64,000 nucleotides of DNA, taken from assembly GCF_009830105.1 (NCBI RefSeq), contig NZ_WURB01000007.1:186001-250000 (forward strand). The letters run 5' to 3'. The notes beneath the pieces were generated by a model. That model was not told the origin of the DNA, did not search any database, and worked only from the letters and a program-made list of their open reading frames with translations. Positions 43,765 through 52,628 of this stretch are shown here, in pieces. Position 1 is the stretch's first letter, and each line of letters begins with the position of its first letter. The DNA is from Microvirga makkahensis (GTDB taxonomy: Bacteria > Pseudomonadota > Alphaproteobacteria > Rhizobiales > Beijerinckiaceae). A program made the translations under genes and the position numbers.

Positions 43765-46700
43765 TCAGAAGCGAACGGTGAAGTTTCCCTTGACGGCGTG
43801 GTCCTGGACGTCCTCGGCCAACTGACCGTCATAGGACACACCCATGGTCATGCTGGTGCCGATATTGATGCCGATCTCGGTCTCGATTACCAAGGAATTC
43901 TCGGCGATCGGCGCTCCCGCGACTGTGAACGGCGAGCCCGCTCCGAAGGCCAGTTGCGCGGTCGGGTCAACGTCGCCGAAGGCATGCCGCCAGCCAATCA
44001 TCCCTCTCGCAGTCAGAGCCGTCGTTTCCCACGTGGCGAGGGTGGAGGCAAAGCGCAGGCCGAGTGTAGAGTAGGTCACGTCCTGGCTGGCGCCGGGTCC
44101 GGTCAGAGACGCTGCGCCGCCCTGCTCGCGGAACCGGTCACTGTCGATGTTGATATAGGCCAGCCCCGCGAAGGGCTCCAGCGAAACCGCAGCAAGGTTC
44201 AAGGTGTAGCCGAGTTCGCCGAACACTTGCCCGGTGCGTGCTCGATAGTCGGCCCGCAGCACGTCGGAGAAGCCTGGGAAGGATACCGTGCGGGTGGTGT
44301 CAAGATCGTGCCACGCATAGGCTCCGCCCAGACGCAGCGCAAAGTTGCCGAAGTTCGTGCCGCCATAGATCGCTGCATGATAGCTGTCGATCGAAGCCGA
44401 GGAGCGGCGGGCATCAAGATCGACCGTGCTCGAGCTGTAACCACCAGCCAAGCCTACACGCCACGTATCACCGACACCACCGTCAAGTCCGAGCAGGAAG
44501 CCGCCCATGGAGCGTTCCGCTTTCCCGGTGTTGGCGGTCCGCTCGGCCTCACCCCAGGATCCGAATCCCTGGCCCCAGAAGCCGAACTGCGGCGCCAGTG
44601 TGGCCGGAACTGGAATGAGGCTAGGGGCCTGCTCCACTGGCAGATCGGCAGCATAGGCGGCCGCGACGGATACCGTTCGCGTCCCTTGGACAAGGCGATC
44701 GAGGACCGCATGGCGCACCAGACGACTTTCCTCAAAAAGCGCGCCGGCGGTCGATGCGTGGATCTCGCCGGAGAGCTGGTCGAAAGCCGTGCGGGCTGTG
44801 CTCTCGTCAAGCTGGACCACCGCATCGTAGACCGGGTTTCCAAAACCCAAGCTCTCCGCTGCGCCCGCCGCGGCTACCTGGTTGCGCGTCCGCGCGACAT
44901 CTGCGAAAGAGATATTGTTGCGCGACATTGTCAGTTGAACGGCGTCGGCGCTGTAGCTCAGCGTCGGATCAAGGAACACCAGGTTTGAAGTCACCCCGGC
45001 GAACCGGCCGCTCACACCGTCTGCTGCGGTCAGGATGGTGTAGGTCGTCATGGGCGCATAGTTGCCCTGCGCTGCCAACACCTGCACCGTGCCGCCATTG
45101 AGGACTGCCGGTCCGCCTGTTACAATCCGATCGTTCTCACCAGCCGCGTTGACATGGACCTGATAGATCGAGCGTGACTGGAAAGTGACAGGCCCGGCTG
45201 CCCGCAGGACACCGATTGCGTCACCTGCCGGGGCAACGACGCCGTTCGCTTGAGCGATGATGCTGCCGACAGTGCCGTTGCCGCCGAGAGTGCCGCCCGC
45301 GTCAACCGTGAGGGCGGAGTTGGCCAGCGAGCCGTTCACGGACAATGTGCCGGCATCGACGAGCGTGGAGCCGGCAAATGAGCTGTCGCCGGTCAAGGTG
45401 AGTTGACCGGTGCCGCTCTTGACGAAGGCACCAGTACCTGAGAGGTCACCGCCGAAGGTCGTGTCGGTGCCCTGGTTGACTGTCAGGGTGCCGCCTCCCA
45501 ACGCGACGGTGCCGCCGGTGCCAGACAGGCTTGCGACCGTCTGATCACGATTGCCGAGGTCGAAGGTGCCGGCATCCGCAACGAGATCCGTGCTGGGATC
45601 GAGAGTCGTGGCGAGATCCACCGTGCCTCCCCGGATCACCGTCGCGCCCGTATAGGTGTAGTTGCCGCTCAAGGTGAGCACGCCAGGGCCATACTTGACG
45701 AGCGATCCTGTGCCGGAGAGCGCACCCGTGTAGTCGTAATCGGCCGGCTGGTTGAAGATGAGCGTGCCGTTGTTGGCGACTGCGCCCGTCAGGTCACCAG
45801 CGGTGGTGCCATCACCCACTTGGAGCGTCCCTGCCGGGGTGATCGACACGTCGCTGACAAGCGAGCCCGTGAGCAGGATGCCGCCCTGTGCAATTGTCGT
45901 GTTTCCAGCGTAGGTGTTGTTCCCGGACAGCGTCAGCGTTCCGGCACCGGTCTTGGTCAGGCCGCCCGGTCCCGCAATGCTCTGAGAGATCGTTGTGGAG
46001 TTCGCCTGCGTGTCAATCGTCCCGCCACCTGCATTGAGTGTGATGGGTCGACTAGACGCTATCTCGAAACTGGATCCGAGCTGCAGAGTACCACCATCGA
46101 AGGTCAACCCTGCGGACGGATCGCCCAGATTTGCGTCGGAGACAACGTTGACTGCTCCACCATTGAGATTGAGGCCACCCGTGTTCGTGTTGTTGCCGGT
46201 GATGAAGAGAGTGCCATCGCCGGTCTTGGTGAGAGTACCGCGCCCGTCGATCTCGTTGGTCAGTGTCACGTCGCCATTGCTGGTGTCGATCGTGCCTCCA
46301 GGGCTCGTGATACTGACATACTGGTTGATCGTGGTATCCGTCGCAGGCTTCAGTGTGCCGCCATCAAAGATGACCGGATCCGATGTCGCCTCAGGATCAG
46401 CCTGAGTCACTGTCTCTCCGGCGTCAATGCGCGGCGAGCCCGGAGCCGCAAGATCGGCCCGGATCAACGTGACCGTGCTCGAGAGGATCGCATCGTTGAT
46501 CGGAGCCCATGCCTGTGAGGGATTCGCGATCGGTATATAGGTAAACGTGTATTTGCCTGGGGCGAGATTCGTGAACGCAGCTCCCTGCCACGTGAGCACG
46601 GTGCGGCCGTCGACGTTGGTGGGATACAGAGCGTCCAGGCCGTCGGCGGAATAGAAATTGGTATCCCCGTCCTTCAGTCCACCAGGCTTGGTCGTGGTGT

Positions 46701-46926
46701 ATTGCGTCCATGGAGAATCAATCGGGATTCCGCCAGGGCCGACAAGGCGGAAAGAGCCCTCCGGGGCGGATGCCTCACTCGGGTCATGGTACGTCCCATA
46801 CCAGAACGTCAGGGCGTTCGCAGCGACTGTCTCGTAGCCGATCGAGGTAGTGTGAGCGTGCGCTGCCGTTAGATGGGCAACAGTGAGGGCAGCGACAAAG
46901 CTGGCCCTGTAAACAGTATGGTTCAT
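43765..46926 (-). CDS. Autotransporter with PATR-type passenger repeats and beta-barrel domain
   Basis: A 1053-residue outer-membrane autotransporter. The signal peptide ends near LTAAHAHTTS. The first 190 residues form a distinct N-terminal domain (LTFWYGTYHDPSEAS, FTYIPIANPSQAW). The passenger then runs in PATR-type beta-helix repeats such as LTKTGAGTLTLSGNNTYAG, repeated about six times. The barrel starts near residue 770 (FGFWGQGFGSWGEAERTAN) and ends in VKGNFTVRF with the terminal Phe needed for BamA assembly. It likely displays or releases an adhesin-like passenger; the true ligand is unknown. A terminator hairpin follows. An AraC-family gene lies upstream on the same strand and may control it. 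Confidence 0.92.
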   Translation of the reverse strand: MNHTVYRASFVAALTVAHLTAAHAHTTSIGYETVAANALTFWYGTYHDPSEASAPEGSFRLVGPGGIPIDSPWTQYTTTKPGGLKDGDTNFYSADGLDALYPTNVDGRTVLTWQGAAFTNLAPGKYTFTYIPIANPSQAWAPINDAILSSTVTLIRADLAAPGSPRIDAGETVTQADPEATSDPVIFDGGTLKPATDTTINQYVSITSPGGTIDTSNGDVTLTNEIDGRGTLTKTGDGTLFITGNNTNTGGLNLNGGAVNVVSDANLGDPSAGLTFDGGTLQLGSSFEIASSRPITLNAGGGTIDTQANSTTISQSIAGPGGLTKTGAGTLTLSGNNTYAGNTTIAQGGILLTGSLVSDVSITPAGTLQVGDGTTAGDLTGAVANNGTLIFNQPADYDYTGALSGTGSLVKYGPGVLTLSGNYTYTGATVIRGGTVDLATTLDPSTDLVADAGTFDLGNRDQTVASLSGTGGTVALGGGTLTVNQGTDTTFGGDLSGTGAFVKSGTGQLTLTGDSSFAGSTLVDAGTLSVNGSLANSALTVDAGGTLGGNGTVGSIIAQANGVVAPAGDAIGVLRAAGPVTFQSRSIYQVHVNAAGENDRIVTGGPAVLNGGTVQVLAAQGNYAPMTTYTILTAADGVSGRFAGVTSNLVFLDPTLSYSADAVQLTMSRNNISFADVARTRNQVAAAGAAESLGFGNPVYDAVVQLDESTARTAFDQLSGEIHASTAGALFEESRLVRHAVLDRLVQGTRTVSVAAAYAADLPVEQAPSLIPVPATLAPQFGFWGQGFGSWGEAERTANTGKAERSMGGFLLGLDGGVGDTWRVGLAGGYSSSTVDLDARRSSASIDSYHAAIYGGTNFGNFALRLGGAYAWHDLDTTRTVSFPGFSDVLRADYRARTGQVFGELGYTLNLAAVSLEPFAGLAYINIDSDRFREQGGAASLTGPGASQDVTYSTLGLRFASTLATWETTALTARGMIGWRHAFGDVDPTAQLAFGAGSPFTVAGAPIAENSLVIETEIGINIGTSMTMGVSYDGQLAEDVQDHAVKGNFTVRF

Positions 46927-47228
46927 GGGAAGTTTCCGCAGGGAAATGAATCTCGCACAAAGCGACGCAAAAGGGCCGCCACAAGGAATTCTGGCCTACT
47001 GCGAATTCGGTATGAACGTCTTTCAGGAAATTCGGGAACGTTCAGAAATCTACTGAACGCGATCGTTGCGCCAGTGGCTTACCGGCTTCATGTTGCATGT
47101 GGGCCACAGAGGCCGTCATGAGCTTGTTCTGCAGTCGGCTGTCCGTTTGGACTTGCCAGCGTGTGCAATATGGCGTTCACCGACTGCCCTAACGGCTCGC
47201 AAATGCGCCACACGCGAGATACGAGCGA
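46927..47228. other. Intergenic region between the AraC-family gene and the autotransporter
   Basis: About 300 bases with no supported gene. It should contain the autotransporter promoter. The first part is AT-richer than average, with an A-rich run around 46940-47000. I did not find a convincing operator. Confidence 0.4.
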
Positions 47229-48134
47229 TCAACCGCGTCGGATCTGTGAGGGGTTCACACGGCGGTACTTACGCATCGCCTCGCTGAGATGGCTCTGGCT
47301 TGAGAAGCCGGTGCGATACGCAACCTCGGAAATTCTCATGTCGCTTTCCATCAGCAGCCGCTCCGCTGAGGCAAGTCGCAAGTTGATCAAGTACTGGTGA
47401 GGCGGCAGCCCGAAAGTTTTCGTGAAAGCGGTAATGAAATATCCGACCGACAGATCGCAGACCGCAGCCAAATCAGCCACCGCGAGCTTTCTGGCATAAT
47501 TCTCATGCAGGTATTCCTTCACCTTCTTTGCTTTACCGGCCGAGAGGCCTCCCAGCGTCTTCGAAGGCTTGGTACGCCCCGCATAGTTGCGCAGGAGATG
47601 GATGCCGAACTGCGTGACCAATGAATCGATATAGAGTTCATTGGCCCGCTCCGCCCGCGCCAGCTCCGATTTCAACATTCTGCCCAGGTATAGCGCAGTC
47701 GGGTCGATCCTGCCGAAAGCGATCGGATGCAAGTCCACCGCACCTTGATCGAACTCGTGCGCGGCGAGATCCAGCAGACTGGCTGGCGTCAGACCAACAA
47801 CGACATTCTCGCGGCGCGAGGACCAAGCCGTTCGACTTTCCGTCAGCGCAGGGCTGATAACGAGCATCCCCGTTGGCGCATCGAACTGATGCAATCGATC
47901 GCTTTCAAAGGCTGCGCTCATTCCTGGACAGGGAGACAGCACGATGGCTGCGCAGTGTTCTTTGGTCAGAAAGGTCTGCTCTCCAGGCGATCGAAGGGAG
48001 TAAAGTGCGCTGCCGCGGAACGTTGCGGCACGCGGACCTGCGCCTGGAGGAATGGCGTCAACCAAATTATGGATATTGTTGCGGCAGAACGAGTGGTTTT
48101 CTCCGATCATTGTAGGATCTGTTCCCCGCGACAT
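47229..48134 (-). CDS. AraC-family transcriptional regulator
   Basis: A 301-residue regulator. The C-terminal 100 residues form the double helix-turn-helix of the AraC/XylS family: LAVADLAAVCDLSVGYFITA then AFTKTFGLPPHQYLINLRL, and ISEVAYRTGFSSQSHLSEAM. The N-terminal half is a beta-rich sensing domain of the RhaS/AraC-binding-like kind, with no family I can name. The ATG at 48134 has GGGGAG five bases upstream and is preferred over an ATG at 48149. It lies upstream of, and on the same strand as, the autotransporter, 302 bases away, and may act on it. Confidence 0.88.
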   Translation of the reverse strand: MSRGTDPTMIGENHSFCRNNIHNLVDAIPPGAGPRAATFRGSALYSLRSPGEQTFLTKEHCAAIVLSPCPGMSAAFESDRLHQFDAPTGMLVISPALTESRTAWSSRRENVVVGLTPASLLDLAAHEFDQGAVDLHPIAFGRIDPTALYLGRMLKSELARAERANELYIDSLVTQFGIHLLRNYAGRTKPSKTLGGLSAGKAKKVKEYLHENYARKLAVADLAAVCDLSVGYFITAFTKTFGLPPHQYLINLRLASAERLLMESDMRISEVAYRTGFSSQSHLSEAMRKYRRVNPSQIRRG

Positions 48135-48507
48135 CCAAGCTCCCCGCAAGATTGTTGAGGACGAGGCTCAGGCGCCCCGCATTCATACCCGATCTTGGTA
48201 CCGATTTAGGAGAATAGACCTGGAAGATACCGTTTTAAATCTCTCCTCCTGCGCCCCATGCATGCACGGGGATCATGGACTCGAGCCCCGACCAATTCAC
48301 GACCGCGGATTTTGTATGGCAATTACCGGGTCCGCTATAGGTCAAGCTCTGCCGTTAAGCGTGGGCGTGGCGACGTCCGCTCCCTGCCGTCCTCCTGAGG
48401 ATCAATTTCAGGCTTTGGATGCCGCGATGATTTCCGATTCCTTGCGGAAGTTGCAGATCGAGCCTACAAGGATATTAACTTTTCTTACCCGATCCGATCT
48501 TGCTCCC
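48135..48507. other. Intergenic stretch before the ParD-like gene
   Basis: A 370-base divergent region between the AraC-family gene and the ParD-like gene. It carries AT-rich segments near 48220-48240 and 48300-48320 that may hold promoters for both directions. No gene was recognised. Confidence 0.4.
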
Positions 48508-48702
48508 ATGCCCTCGAAATCGATCATCACGGCCTCGCTAACCCCGGAGCTCACAGCCATGATTGCCGCGAAGGTGGCCTCGGGACGATACCGCAGCGCC
48601 AGCGAGGTGGTGCGCGCGGCCCTGCGGCTCCTGGACGATCACGAGCGTCGGAGTGACCACAGGGGCGGAACACCTGCCGTAAGGTCACGCAATGCCGCGT
48701 AA
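48508..48702 (+). CDS. ParD-family antitoxin-like protein
   Basis: A 64-residue ribbon-helix-helix protein. It reads SIITASLTPELTAMIAAKVA then SGRYRSASEVVRAALRLL, the classic ParD layout of strand, helix, turn, helix. The C-terminus is short and basic and lacks the long acidic toxin-binding tail seen in many ParD proteins. No ParE toxin gene follows; instead it overlaps the histidine kinase start by 11 bases. It may be a solitary ParD-like DNA-binding protein that controls the kinase operon. Confidence 0.78.
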   Translation: MPSKSIITASLTPELTAMIAAKVASGRYRSASEVVRAALRLLDDHERRSDHRGGTPAVRSRNAA

Positions 48703-50065
48703 CCCCCCCACGGAGCAAAAACGAGCCGGGAACACCCCCTTTGGGGCGACCCGCGAGCAGAGCTTCGAAATCCTGGAGAGCGTTGCCGACGCCTTCTTTG
48801 CCATCGATCGCCACTGGTGCTTCACCTACGTCAACCGCGCAGCGGCAGAACGCTGGGGCCGCAACCGCGAGAATCTAATCGGCAAGCATTTCCTGGAGGA
48901 GTTCCCGGCGGCAGTTGGATCGGAACCCTATGAGGCGTTCTTGACGGCAATGCAGGAGCGTCAAGCCGCACGCCTGGAAGTGGTGTCTCCGGTTCTGCAT
49001 CAGTGGGTGGAGCTGAGCATCTCCCCAACCCGCGATGGCGGGCTGTCCGTTTACTTCCGCGACATCAGTGCACGCAAGCGCGTGGAGGAGGTCGAGGGAT
49101 GGCTTGCAGCCATCATCGAATCGTCGGACGACGCCATCGTCAGCAAGAACCTTGAGAGCATCGTCACAAGCTGGAACGCAGGAGCGGAACGGCTCTTCGG
49201 CTACAGGGCCGAGGAGATCATTGGCAGGCCAATAACAATCCTGTTTCCCGAAGACCGGCAGGACGAGGAGGAGAGGATCCTCGCACGTATTCGCCGGGGG
49301 GAGCGCGTCGAGCACTTTGAGAGCACCCGCCAGCGCAAGGACGGCAGCTTGATCGAGGTCTCGCTGACGATTTCCCCGATCAAGGATACCCAAGGCAGGA
49401 TTGTCGGCGCATCGAAGATTGCTCGCGATATCACCAGGCACAAGGAGGCCGAGCGCCTGCAACGTCTTCTGGTGCATGAGCTGAACCATCGGGTGAAGAA
49501 CATCCTCGCGACGGTGCAGGCGATCGCGCAGCAGACCCTCAGCTCTCGGCAATCGGACGACGCGGTACGTGAAACATTTGAGGCGCGCCTGCTCGCCCTG
49601 TCCAAGGCGCACGACCTGCTCACACGCGAAAACTGGGACGGGGCCAGCCTATCGCAGGTCGTTGCTGAGGCCCTTTCGCCCTACCAGCGTGACCGCTTCG
49701 AGACCGGCGGGCCGGATGTGCGCTTGACCCCGAAGATGGCCTTGGCACTGGCCTTGGCGCTGCACGAGCTGGCGACCAACGCCGCGAAATATGGCGCGCT
49801 TTCGGTTCCGGCAGGCCGGATTGCGATCATGTGGCGGGTTCAGCCCAATGATCCGCCGCATCTGATCCTTCGCTGGCAGGAGCGTGGTGGACCACCGGTT
49901 TCATCACCTGAACGGAAGGGCTTCGGTTCACGCCTGATCGAGCGCAGTCTGGCGCTGGAACTCGCGGGCGACGTCAAAATCACCTATGACCCCGCTGGGG
50001 TCGTGTGTGAGCTGAAGGCGCCCTTGGTGGACGAGCGGGACGATCATGTGGGCAAGGCTGCGTAA
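48692..50065 (+). CDS. HWE-family sensor histidine kinase with two PAS domains
   Basis: A 457-residue soluble sensor kinase. Two PAS domains lead: FEILESVADAFFAIDRHWCF near residue 25 and IIESSDDAIVSKNLESIVT near 140, with SWNAGAERLFGYRAEEIIG in the second. The phospho-acceptor block is LVHELNHRVKNILATVQAIA with its His, and the ATP site has LHELATNAAKYGALSVP and RKGFGSRLIERSLALELAG. This is the HWE/HisKA_2 class common in rhizobia, often for light or general stress sensing. No membrane segment is present, so it senses inside the cell. It overlaps the ParD-like gene; a KaiC-like ATPase and a receiver gene follow on the same strand. Confidence 0.9.
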   Translation: MPRNPPTEQKRAGNTPFGATREQSFEILESVADAFFAIDRHWCFTYVNRAAAERWGRNRENLIGKHFLEEFPAAVGSEPYEAFLTAMQERQAARLEVVSPVLHQWVELSISPTRDGGLSVYFRDISARKRVEEVEGWLAAIIESSDDAIVSKNLESIVTSWNAGAERLFGYRAEEIIGRPITILFPEDRQDEEERILARIRRGERVEHFESTRQRKDGSLIEVSLTISPIKDTQGRIVGASKIARDITRHKEAERLQRLLVHELNHRVKNILATVQAIAQQTLSSRQSDDAVRETFEARLLALSKAHDLLTRENWDGASLSQVVAEALSPYQRDRFETGGPDVRLTPKMALALALALHELATNAAKYGALSVPAGRIAIMWRVQPNDPPHLILRWQERGGPPVSSPERKGFGSRLIERSLALELAGDVKITYDPAGVVCELKAPLVDERDDHVGKAA

Positions 50066-50229
50066 CCCGGCGCAGGACTGCCATTTGCAGCGGGTCCCTC
50101 GGCATTGATCGAGTGCAATTCTGGTGGCGCAAGATTATCGCTGCTATAGGCTTATCCGTCCCGTCCCGTCCCGGCTCCGCCTCTGGCGGAGTTCCTTCCT
50201 TTGGACAGCATCTTCGAGGAGCTTAAGCT

Positions 50230-51681
50230 GTGCCCCATGAGCTGACCCGCATTGAGACGGGTGTCGAAGGACTTGATGCGGTGCTGCGCGGCGGCCTGGT
50301 CGCCGGCTCGTCCTACATCATCCAGGGACACCCGGGCGCCGGTAAGACCATCCTGTCTAACCAGATCGCCTTCCACCACGCCGCCTCCGGTCAGCACGTC
50401 CTTTACGTGACCCTCCTCGCCGAGTCCCACGAGCGCCTGTTCGAGAATCTCTCGACCCTGGCGTTCTTCGATCCCTCCAAGCTCGGTAATGGTATCAATT
50501 ATGTGAGTGCCTTCTCGACCCTGCGCGATGAGGGGCTCACTGCTGTCGTCAAGCTCCTGCGCCAGGAGATCGGGCGCACGAAGTCGACCCTGCTCATCCT
50601 CGACGGCCTCCTCAATGCCCGCGAGAAGGCCGAGAGCAACCTGGATGTGAAGACCTTCATCGCCGAGTTGCAGGGTCATGCCGCCTTTGCCGGCTGCACC
50701 GTGCTCTTCCTCACCAGTTCCCGCTTGGATGAGTCCAGCCCCGAGCACACGATGGTCGACGGCGTGATCCAGCTCAAGGACGAAGTCTTCGGTGTGCGAT
50801 CGGCGCGGCGCCTCCAGGTGCGCAAGTCCCGGGGCGTGAAGGCCATGCACGGCTACCATCTGTTCGAGATCCTGGATCGGGGCGTGGTGGTCTACCCTCG
50901 GCTCGAGGCCGTTCTCGGGCAGCCTTCAATGGTGGACAGCCCCACCACGGCCCGGACCACGTCAGGCGTGGCCGATCTGGACGGGATGATGGGTGGCGGC
51001 CTGCAACAGGGCTCCGGCACGCTCATCATTGGCGCCTCCGGCACGGGCAAGACCACCCTGGGGCTGCACTTCCTCGCCCAGTCCACCCCTGAAGAGCCGG
51101 CCCTTCATTTCGGGTTCTACGAAACACCGGAGCGCCTGAAGCTCAAGGCGCGCTCCCTCGGGCTGGACCTCGACCCGCTGCTGGCCTCTGGAGCCCTGGA
51201 GATCCTGTGGCAGCCCTCGACGGAAAACCTGCTGGATGGGCTTGCGCACAAGCTCCTTGAGGCGGTGCATCGCCGTGGGGTGAAGCGGTTGTTCATCGAC
51301 GGGTTTGGCGGCTTCGAGCGATCTGCGCTGGAGCCTTCCCGCATGGTCGAGTTCTTTACCGCACTCACGAACGAGTTGCGGGCCTTGAACGTCACGACCC
51401 TTGGCACCTGGGAGCTGACAGATCTCTTCAGCCGCCAGATCATGGCTCCGATGCCTGAGATCTCCAGCGTGATCGACAACCTGGTCACCCTGCGCTTTGT
51501 CGACCAGTACTCGCAGCTTCGCCGATTGCTGTCGATCCTGAAGGTGCGGGACAGTGCCTTCGATCCTTCGTTCCGGGAGCTGGCCATCAGCGGACAGGGC
51601 ATCAGCCTTCCGGAGACGTTCGGGGGCTCAGAGCATGCGCTGGAAGGTACGCCCCGGCTGGACGGCCGGACCCGTTCTTGA
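50230..51681 (+). CDS. KaiC-like double RecA-fold ATPase
   Basis: A 483-residue protein with two RecA-like domains in tandem, as in KaiC. The GTG start at 50230 has GAGGAGC seven bases upstream. Domain one has Walker A GHPGAGKTILSNQIAFHHA and Walker B STLLILDGLLN. Domain two has Walker A GASGTGKTTLGLHFLAQ and Walker B VKRLFIDGFGG. KaiC proteins are ring ATPases that phosphorylate themselves and drive clocks or signalling; the phosphorylation Ser/Thr pair could not be verified. The position between an HWE kinase and a receiver protein suggests a KaiC-based signalling unit rather than the full KaiABC clock, since kaiB is absent. Confidence 0.88.
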   Translation: MPHELTRIETGVEGLDAVLRGGLVAGSSYIIQGHPGAGKTILSNQIAFHHAASGQHVLYVTLLAESHERLFENLSTLAFFDPSKLGNGINYVSAFSTLRDEGLTAVVKLLRQEIGRTKSTLLILDGLLNAREKAESNLDVKTFIAELQGHAAFAGCTVLFLTSSRLDESSPEHTMVDGVIQLKDEVFGVRSARRLQVRKSRGVKAMHGYHLFEILDRGVVVYPRLEAVLGQPSMVDSPTTARTTSGVADLDGMMGGGLQQGSGTLIIGASGTGKTTLGLHFLAQSTPEEPALHFGFYETPERLKLKARSLGLDLDPLLASGALEILWQPSTENLLDGLAHKLLEAVHRRGVKRLFIDGFGGFERSALEPSRMVEFFTALTNELRALNVTTLGTWELTDLFSRQIMAPMPEISSVIDNLVTLRFVDQYSQLRRLLSILKVRDSAFDPSFRELAISGQGISLPETFGGSEHALEGTPRLDGRTRS

Positions 51682-51717
51682 GACGGCACGTTGTCTGAGC
51701 GGGAGCAGGGCCGGGGA

Positions 51718-52089
51718 ATGACGACGATCCTAGTTGTAGATGACGAGTTTCTGATCACGGACATTCTCGTTGATGCCCTGGAGGAGGAAGGCTTCCGGGT
51801 GCTGACCGCCTCGAACGGCCGCAAGGCCCTGGAGGTGCTGCACAAGGAGGTGCCGGCGCTGGTGGTGACCGACTTCATGATGCCGCTGATGAACGGGCTG
51901 GAGCTGGCGCAGGCGATCAAGGCCAATCCGGATTGGGTCCAGATCCCGATTATCCTGGTGAGCGGGGCACAGGGAGCGATTGCCCGTGCCCATCCGGATC
52001 TGTTTGCGGCCGTCTACGACAAGCCGTTCAGGATCGAGAAAGTCGTTGCGGCGGTGGTAGAGACGGTTGGTGCCCGGAGAGGATCATAA
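51718..52089 (+). CDS. Single-domain response regulator (receiver protein)
   Basis: A 123-residue CheY-like receiver. The acidic pair lies in ILVVDDEFLITDILVDALEE, the phospho-acceptor Asp in ALVVTDFMMPLMNGLELAQ, the Thr/Ser switch in PIILVSGAQG and the conserved Lys in AVYDKPFRIEKV. No output domain is attached. The ATG at 51718 fits the fold; a TTG at 51691 would add nine residues. It follows the KaiC-like gene by 36 bases and is the likely phosphorylation partner of the HWE kinase, possibly passing the signal to KaiC or to another protein. Confidence 0.9.
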   Translation: MTTILVVDDEFLITDILVDALEEEGFRVLTASNGRKALEVLHKEVPALVVTDFMMPLMNGLELAQAIKANPDWVQIPIILVSGAQGAIARAHPDLFAAVYDKPFRIEKVVAAVVETVGARRGS

Positions 52090-52553
52090 ATCCTGTGCAT
52101 CGGCTGCGGCGCAGTACCAGAAATCCAGCCAGAGGCCAAGCCGCTGGAGCAAATGTGGGCACCGCATGAGGCACCGAAATTCGCGTCCTATCTGGAATGC
52201 CCGGATCCATGGGGATCACTGCCTTCGAGCTTGGGCCCCAGGCGCGCCAGTCCGTGATCATTCGTCCGTGGCGGCCGTCGCGTGCTACATCGTCAAGGGC
52301 TTACATCAGGAATATCGGGTAGGGCTGTTCATAGAACCGGTGGCGCGTAGACACGGGACATGAGATCGCCGAACCCATGTTGCGGAACATGCCCGGAGAG
52401 CCACCAGACGGAGCCGCCTGACGGCTAGAACGCATTCTCAGGCTTCATGGCTGCCGGGTCATTCCTGGTACCGATCCGGCAGGCAAGGGAGAGCCTCGCC
52501 TCCTCCTGAAACCATGAAGCGGCACCGGCAAGGCCACAGAACCGACTCCCATG
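52090..52553. other. Intergenic region upstream of the MocR regulator
   Basis: Short overlapping frames only, none of which I recognise. Its far end carries the TTGTATTTG box described separately. Confidence 0.4.
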
Positions 52554-52564
52554 GATTGTATTTG
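52554..52564 (+). promoter_or_regulatory. TTGTATTG-like box upstream of the MocR gene
   Basis: The sequence GATTGTATTTG lies 65 bases before the MocR start. It is close to the TTGTATTG boxes before the two operons at 54581 and 62946, so it may be the regulator's own binding site. Confidence 0.45.
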
Positions 52565-52628
52565 TCGGCTCGACCATCAACCGATATAATCCACGCGACT
52601 ATACGCCATCCCATGAAGAGGGTTCTTC

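Noticed and set aside
43798..44988. A 396-codon plus-strand frame inside the autotransporter gene
   Set aside because: It is antisense to the beta-barrel domain, whose motifs are unmistakable, and it has no motif of its own.
48508..48702. Complete ParDE toxin-antitoxin module
   Set aside because: Only a ParD-like protein is present; the next gene is a histidine kinase.
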